From assembly GCF_002075885.1 (NCBI RefSeq), contig NZ_MDET01000034.1, positions 62,001 to 126,000 of the forward strand: a stretch of 64,000 bases of DNA, in the 5' to 3' direction. The notes under the pieces were generated by a model. It searched no databases, had not been told where the DNA came from, and saw only the letters and a program-made list of their open reading frames with translations. Shown one piece after another: positions 61,538 through 64,000 of the stretch; within the stretch, counting starts at the first letter, position 1, and each line of letters opens with the position of its first letter. A program made the translations under genes and the position numbers. The stretch comes from Manganibacter manganicus (GTDB lineage Bacteria > Pseudomonadota > Alphaproteobacteria > Rhizobiales > Rhizobiaceae).

Positions 61538-62809
61538 TTACGCTCCAGCCATGCCGGCAAGCCGGCATAATGCCGCGAGATAAAGCCGTGCGCCGTTTTC
61601 AATGTCGGCCCAATCGGTCCATTCCTCCGGCGCATGGCTGATGCCGGCGCGGCTCGGCACGAAGATCAGAGCGGAAGGACAGACAGCCTGCATCGTCTGC
61701 GCATCGTGCCCGGCGCCGGAAGGCATGCGCATATAGGCGAGGCCGAGCCGTTTTGCCTCGGTCTCTATATCGGAGGCAATTGCCGCATCCAACGAGACCG
61801 GAGCGAGCCAGCCCATCTCGTCGATCGACGCCTCAAGGCGATGTTTTCTCGATGTCTCGGCGATCAGATCACGAAAGCGGATTGTCAATGCCCGCATGAT
61901 TTCATTGTCGACGTCGCGAACGATCAGGTTGAAGACGGCCTTGCCGGGGATCGTATGCGGGTGATCGGGGACGAGGTGGACCTTGCCGATGGTCACGCGT
62001 GATTGTTCGCCGCCAGCGTCACGGATGATCGTGGGGATCATGGCGGAGATCGCCGCCAGCCCTGCAAAGGCGTCCGAACGCATATCCATCGGTGTGGTGC
62101 CGGAATGATTGGCTCTGCCGGTCAGCGTCACCTGCCAATGGCAGATGCCGGAAACCGACTCGACGATCCCGATCGACTTTCCCGACGCCTCAAGAATCGG
62201 ACCCTGCTCGACATGCAGTTCCAGGAAGGCCCTGATTGATCCGGGCGGCCTCGCGGCCTGAATGATCCGCGCCGGGTCAAGGCCGTGCGCGATCATTGCC
62301 TGCGACAGTTTCAAACCGTCGGCATCGGCGGCCTTGTCGATCCACGCATGGTCGATCTGACCGGCGATTGCTTGCGAACCCAGCATGCCGCCGAAGCGGC
62401 CTTCCTCGTCGCTTGTCGCAACCACTTCGATGGGAATGCCAGGCTCCAGGCCGGCCTCGTGGATGGCGCGCACGCTTTCCAGCGCCACGCAGACGCCCAG
62501 CGCGCCGTCGAAAGCGCCGCCATCGCGCACCGTATCGAGGTGCGATCCGATCATGATCGCCGGCCCGGCTTTACTGCCGAGGCGGCCGAAAAGATTCCCC
62601 GCGCCGTCACGGCGCACGGCAAGTCCCGATTCCGTCATCTGATCGGCGAACCAGCGCCGTACCGCCATGTCGGCTTCGGAGAAGGCAGGACGATTAAAAC
62701 CGCCCGTTACCATCGAGCGGCCGAACGAATTGACGCCGTCGAGCAGGCGGCGCAGCCGCTCGCTGTCGATCCGGGGGGATTGTAAGGCGTCCGTCATTTC
62801 ACGATGCAT
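61538..62809 (-). CDS. M20-family Zn-dependent amidohydrolase (N-carbamoyl-amino acid hydrolase/allantoate amidohydrolase)
   Basis: Peptidase-M20-fold enzyme of 423 aa. It has GSHLDTVRDGGAFDGALGVCVALE (metal His/Asp and catalytic Asp), VVATSDEEGRFGGMLGS (the EE metal/base pair), ELHVEQGPILEASGKSIGIVE and GRANHSGTTPMDMRSDAF, diagnostic of the HyuC/AllC subgroup. The C-terminal MPSGAGHDAQTMQ provides the last metal His. It hydrolyses N-carbamoyl amino acids or allantoate-like ureido compounds. It is divergent from a peptide-type ABC importer gene, a common catabolic pairing. Confidence 0.92.
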   Translation of the reverse strand: MHREMTDALQSPRIDSERLRRLLDGVNSFGRSMVTGGFNRPAFSEADMAVRRWFADQMTESGLAVRRDGAGNLFGRLGSKAGPAIMIGSHLDTVRDGGAFDGALGVCVALESVRAIHEAGLEPGIPIEVVATSDEEGRFGGMLGSQAIAGQIDHAWIDKAADADGLKLSQAMIAHGLDPARIIQAARPPGSIRAFLELHVEQGPILEASGKSIGIVESVSGICHWQVTLTGRANHSGTTPMDMRSDAFAGLAAISAMIPTIIRDAGGEQSRVTIGKVHLVPDHPHTIPGKAVFNLIVRDVDNEIMRALTIRFRDLIAETSRKHRLEASIDEMGWLAPVSLDAAIASDIETEAKRLGLAYMRMPSGAGHDAQTMQAVCPSALIFVPSRAGISHAPEEWTDWADIENGARLYLAALCRLAGMAGA

Positions 62810-62834
62810 GTCGTCAATTTATAATAATCAAATA

Positions 62835-62860
62835 TTGCATTCTGCAAAATAATCATGATT
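62835..62860. promoter_or_regulatory. Candidate operators in the divergent amidohydrolase-importer promoter
   Basis: TTGCA-N3-TGCAA (62835-62847) and the 10-bp palindrome AATCATGATT (62851-62860) lie side by side in an AT-rich 143-nt space between divergent genes. They could bind a regulator controlling both. The cognate protein is not in the window. Confidence 0.4.
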
Positions 62861-62952
62861 AATTGGTCGAGACAAGGGCCGACTGACGTCTGTGGCCGGT
62901 CATTCGAGCGCAGACATTGTTCAAAGGCCGGCATCGATAAAGGGAGGTGTTC

Positions 62953-64000
62953 ATGAAGAGTGCAGTCTTGTCGCGAGCGCTCGCAGCGGGAATAGTTGCA
63001 CTGGCGGTCGTCATGTCCGCCGCAATCACGCCGGCGCGCGCCCAAACGCCGCCGAACGTGCTGATCGTCGGCCAGATCGCGGAACCGAAGTCGCTGGACC
63101 CGGCAGTCGATACGGCCGTCAACGATTTCCGCATCCTGTTGAATGTCTATGACGGGCTCGTGCGCTACAAGGACGGCACGCTGGAGCCGGAGCCCGGTTT
63201 GGCGACGAGTTGGACCATCTCGCCCGATGGCAAGGTCTATACCTTTAAGCTGCGCGAGAGCGTCAAGTTCCAGGACGGAACCCCGTTCAACGCCGAAGCG
63301 GTCAAATTCAATTTCGACCGCATGCTCGACAAGAACGGCCCGTATTACGACACCGGCCCGTTCCCGCTGGCGTCCTTCTTTTCCGCCGTCGACAAGGTGA
63401 AGGTCATCGACGATCTGACGGTCGAGTTTGACCTGAAAGAGCCCTATGCGCCGTTTCTGTCCAATCTTGCCTATCCGACCGGTCTCATCGTCTCACCCGC
63501 GGCGGTGAAGAAATACGGCAAGGATTTCGGCCGCCACCCGGTCGGCACCGGCGCTTATATGTTCCAGGAATGGGTTTCGAACCAGAAGGTCGTGTTGACG
63601 AAGAATCCGGATTACTGGGATGGCTCTCCGGCGCTGGAAGCCGTTGTCTTCAGGCCGATCACCGACGCCAATACGCGCGTCGCCGCGATGCTTTCGGGCG
63701 AAATCGACGTCATGGTCGAAGTGCCCCCGGACAGCCTTTCGCAGTTTCGCGACAATCCGGCTTTCAAGGTGTACGAGCAGGCCGGGCCGCATGTCTGGTT
63801 CCTCATCCTCAATATGAAGGAAGGGCCATTTGCGGATAAGAAGGTCCGCCAGGCGGTCAACTACGCCATCAACAAGGAAACGCTGGTGAACAACGTGCTT
63901 CAAGGCACGGCCACGGTCGCTGCCGGGCCGACGCCGCCCGCCTTCGGGTGGGCCTACGACAAGAAGCTGAAGCCCTATCCCTATGATCCGGAAAAAGCCA
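62953..64000 (+). CDS. ABC transporter binding protein, SBP_bac_5 (peptide type), cut by the window end
   Basis: The ATG at 62953 follows AGGGAGGTG. The frame stays open to the window edge (349 codons). Signal peptide AGIVALAVVMSAAITPARA. Family 5 features are VGQIAEPKSLDPAVDTAVND, ILLNVYDGLVRY, the YTFKLRESVKFQDGTPFNAEAV segment and GRHPVGTGAYMF, with a later FLILNMKEGPFADKKVRQAV. Members bind oligopeptides, opines, nickel or glutathione. With the divergent carbamoyl-amino acid hydrolase, an N-substituted amino acid or peptide is a reasonable ligand. The permease and ATPase genes presumably follow outside the window. Confidence 0.93.
   Translation, partial: MKSAVLSRALAAGIVALAVVMSAAITPARAQTPPNVLIVGQIAEPKSLDPAVDTAVNDFRILLNVYDGLVRYKDGTLEPEPGLATSWTISPDGKVYTFKLRESVKFQDGTPFNAEAVKFNFDRMLDKNGPYYDTGPFPLASFFSAVDKVKVIDDLTVEFDLKEPYAPFLSNLAYPTGLIVSPAAVKKYGKDFGRHPVGTGAYMFQEWVSNQKVVLTKNPDYWDGSPALEAVVFRPITDANTRVAAMLSGEIDVMVEVPPDSLSQFRDNPAFKVYEQAGPHVWFLILNMKEGPFADKKVRQAVNYAINKETLVNNVLQGTATVAAGPTPPAFGWAYDKKLKPYPYDPEKA

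Noticed and set aside
1..64000. Search for tRNA, rRNA, CRISPR array, transposase or phage genes
   Set aside because: None could be recognised by eye. Short RNAs and riboswitches cannot be excluded without covariance-model searches.

Overview
The window is GC-rich and almost fully coding, with short intergenic gaps and many 4-bp start/stop overlaps. Several things point to an alphaproteobacterium of the Hyphomicrobiales (Rhizobiales), most like Mesorhizobium or a relative in Phyllobacteriaceae: a near-complete succinoglycan-type exo cluster, an Omp25/31-like porin, abundant ABC and TRAP solute-binding proteins, FCD-type GntR regulators, and a short palindromic repeat of rhizobial type. No tRNA, rRNA, CRISPR array or transposase was recognised.

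Layout. (1) 1-5.3 kb: ETHE1-like metallo-hydrolase, outer-membrane beta-barrel protein, AraC/GyrI-type regulator and MFS efflux pump, then a small Cys-rich protein. An exact 19-nt inverted pair brackets the araC-MFS pair. (2) 5.4-15.1 kb: a GntR-controlled catabolic operon. It encodes a DUF1185 protein, alpha/beta hydrolase, flavin reductase fused to a degenerate Nudix-like domain, LLM flavin monooxygenase, aldehyde dehydrogenase and a PotDBCA-like ABC importer. The logic resembles Rut-type oxidative ring opening, but the substrate is unknown. (3) 15.6-18.6 kb: an APC-family permease preceded by three tiny membrane proteins and followed by a membrane-anchored protein. This looks like an undescribed multi-subunit transporter. 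(4) 18.8-25.5 kb: malonate utilisation (GntR, TRAP DctPQM, malonyl-CoA decarboxylase, malonyl-CoA synthetase). (5) 25.5-31.5 kb: MauG-like dihaem protein, AcpA-like phosphoesterase, and a two-subunit IorAB-type molybdenum hydroxylase. (6) 31.8-37.1 kb: amino-sugar catabolism (NagA, NagB, LacI regulator) with two closely similar solute-binding proteins and no permease or ATPase.

(7) 37.4-61.5 kb: the exopolysaccharide cluster. A minus-strand run exoY-exoF-exoQ-exoZ-exoT continues into an extra pyruvyltransferase and an extra glycosyltransferase. Then come exoX, exoU, exoV, exoW, exoB, an unknown 137-aa protein, exoK, exoL, exoA, exoM, exoO, exoN, exoP, a PPP-type phosphatase and exoH. Together they make UDP-sugars (ExoN, ExoB), build the lipid-linked repeat unit (ExoY, then ExoA, L, M, O, U, W), decorate it (ExoV pyruvyl, ExoZ acetyl, ExoH succinyl), and flip, polymerise and export it (ExoT, Q, P, F). 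ExoK trims the product and ExoX restrains ExoY. (8) 61.5-64 kb: an M20-type amidohydrolase divergent from a peptide-type ABC binding protein that runs off the window end.

Functions rest on motif recognition by eye and family knowledge; no database search was run. Start codons were moved from the longest reading frame where a Shine-Dalgarno sequence, an overlap with the previous stop, or domain alignment favoured another start.
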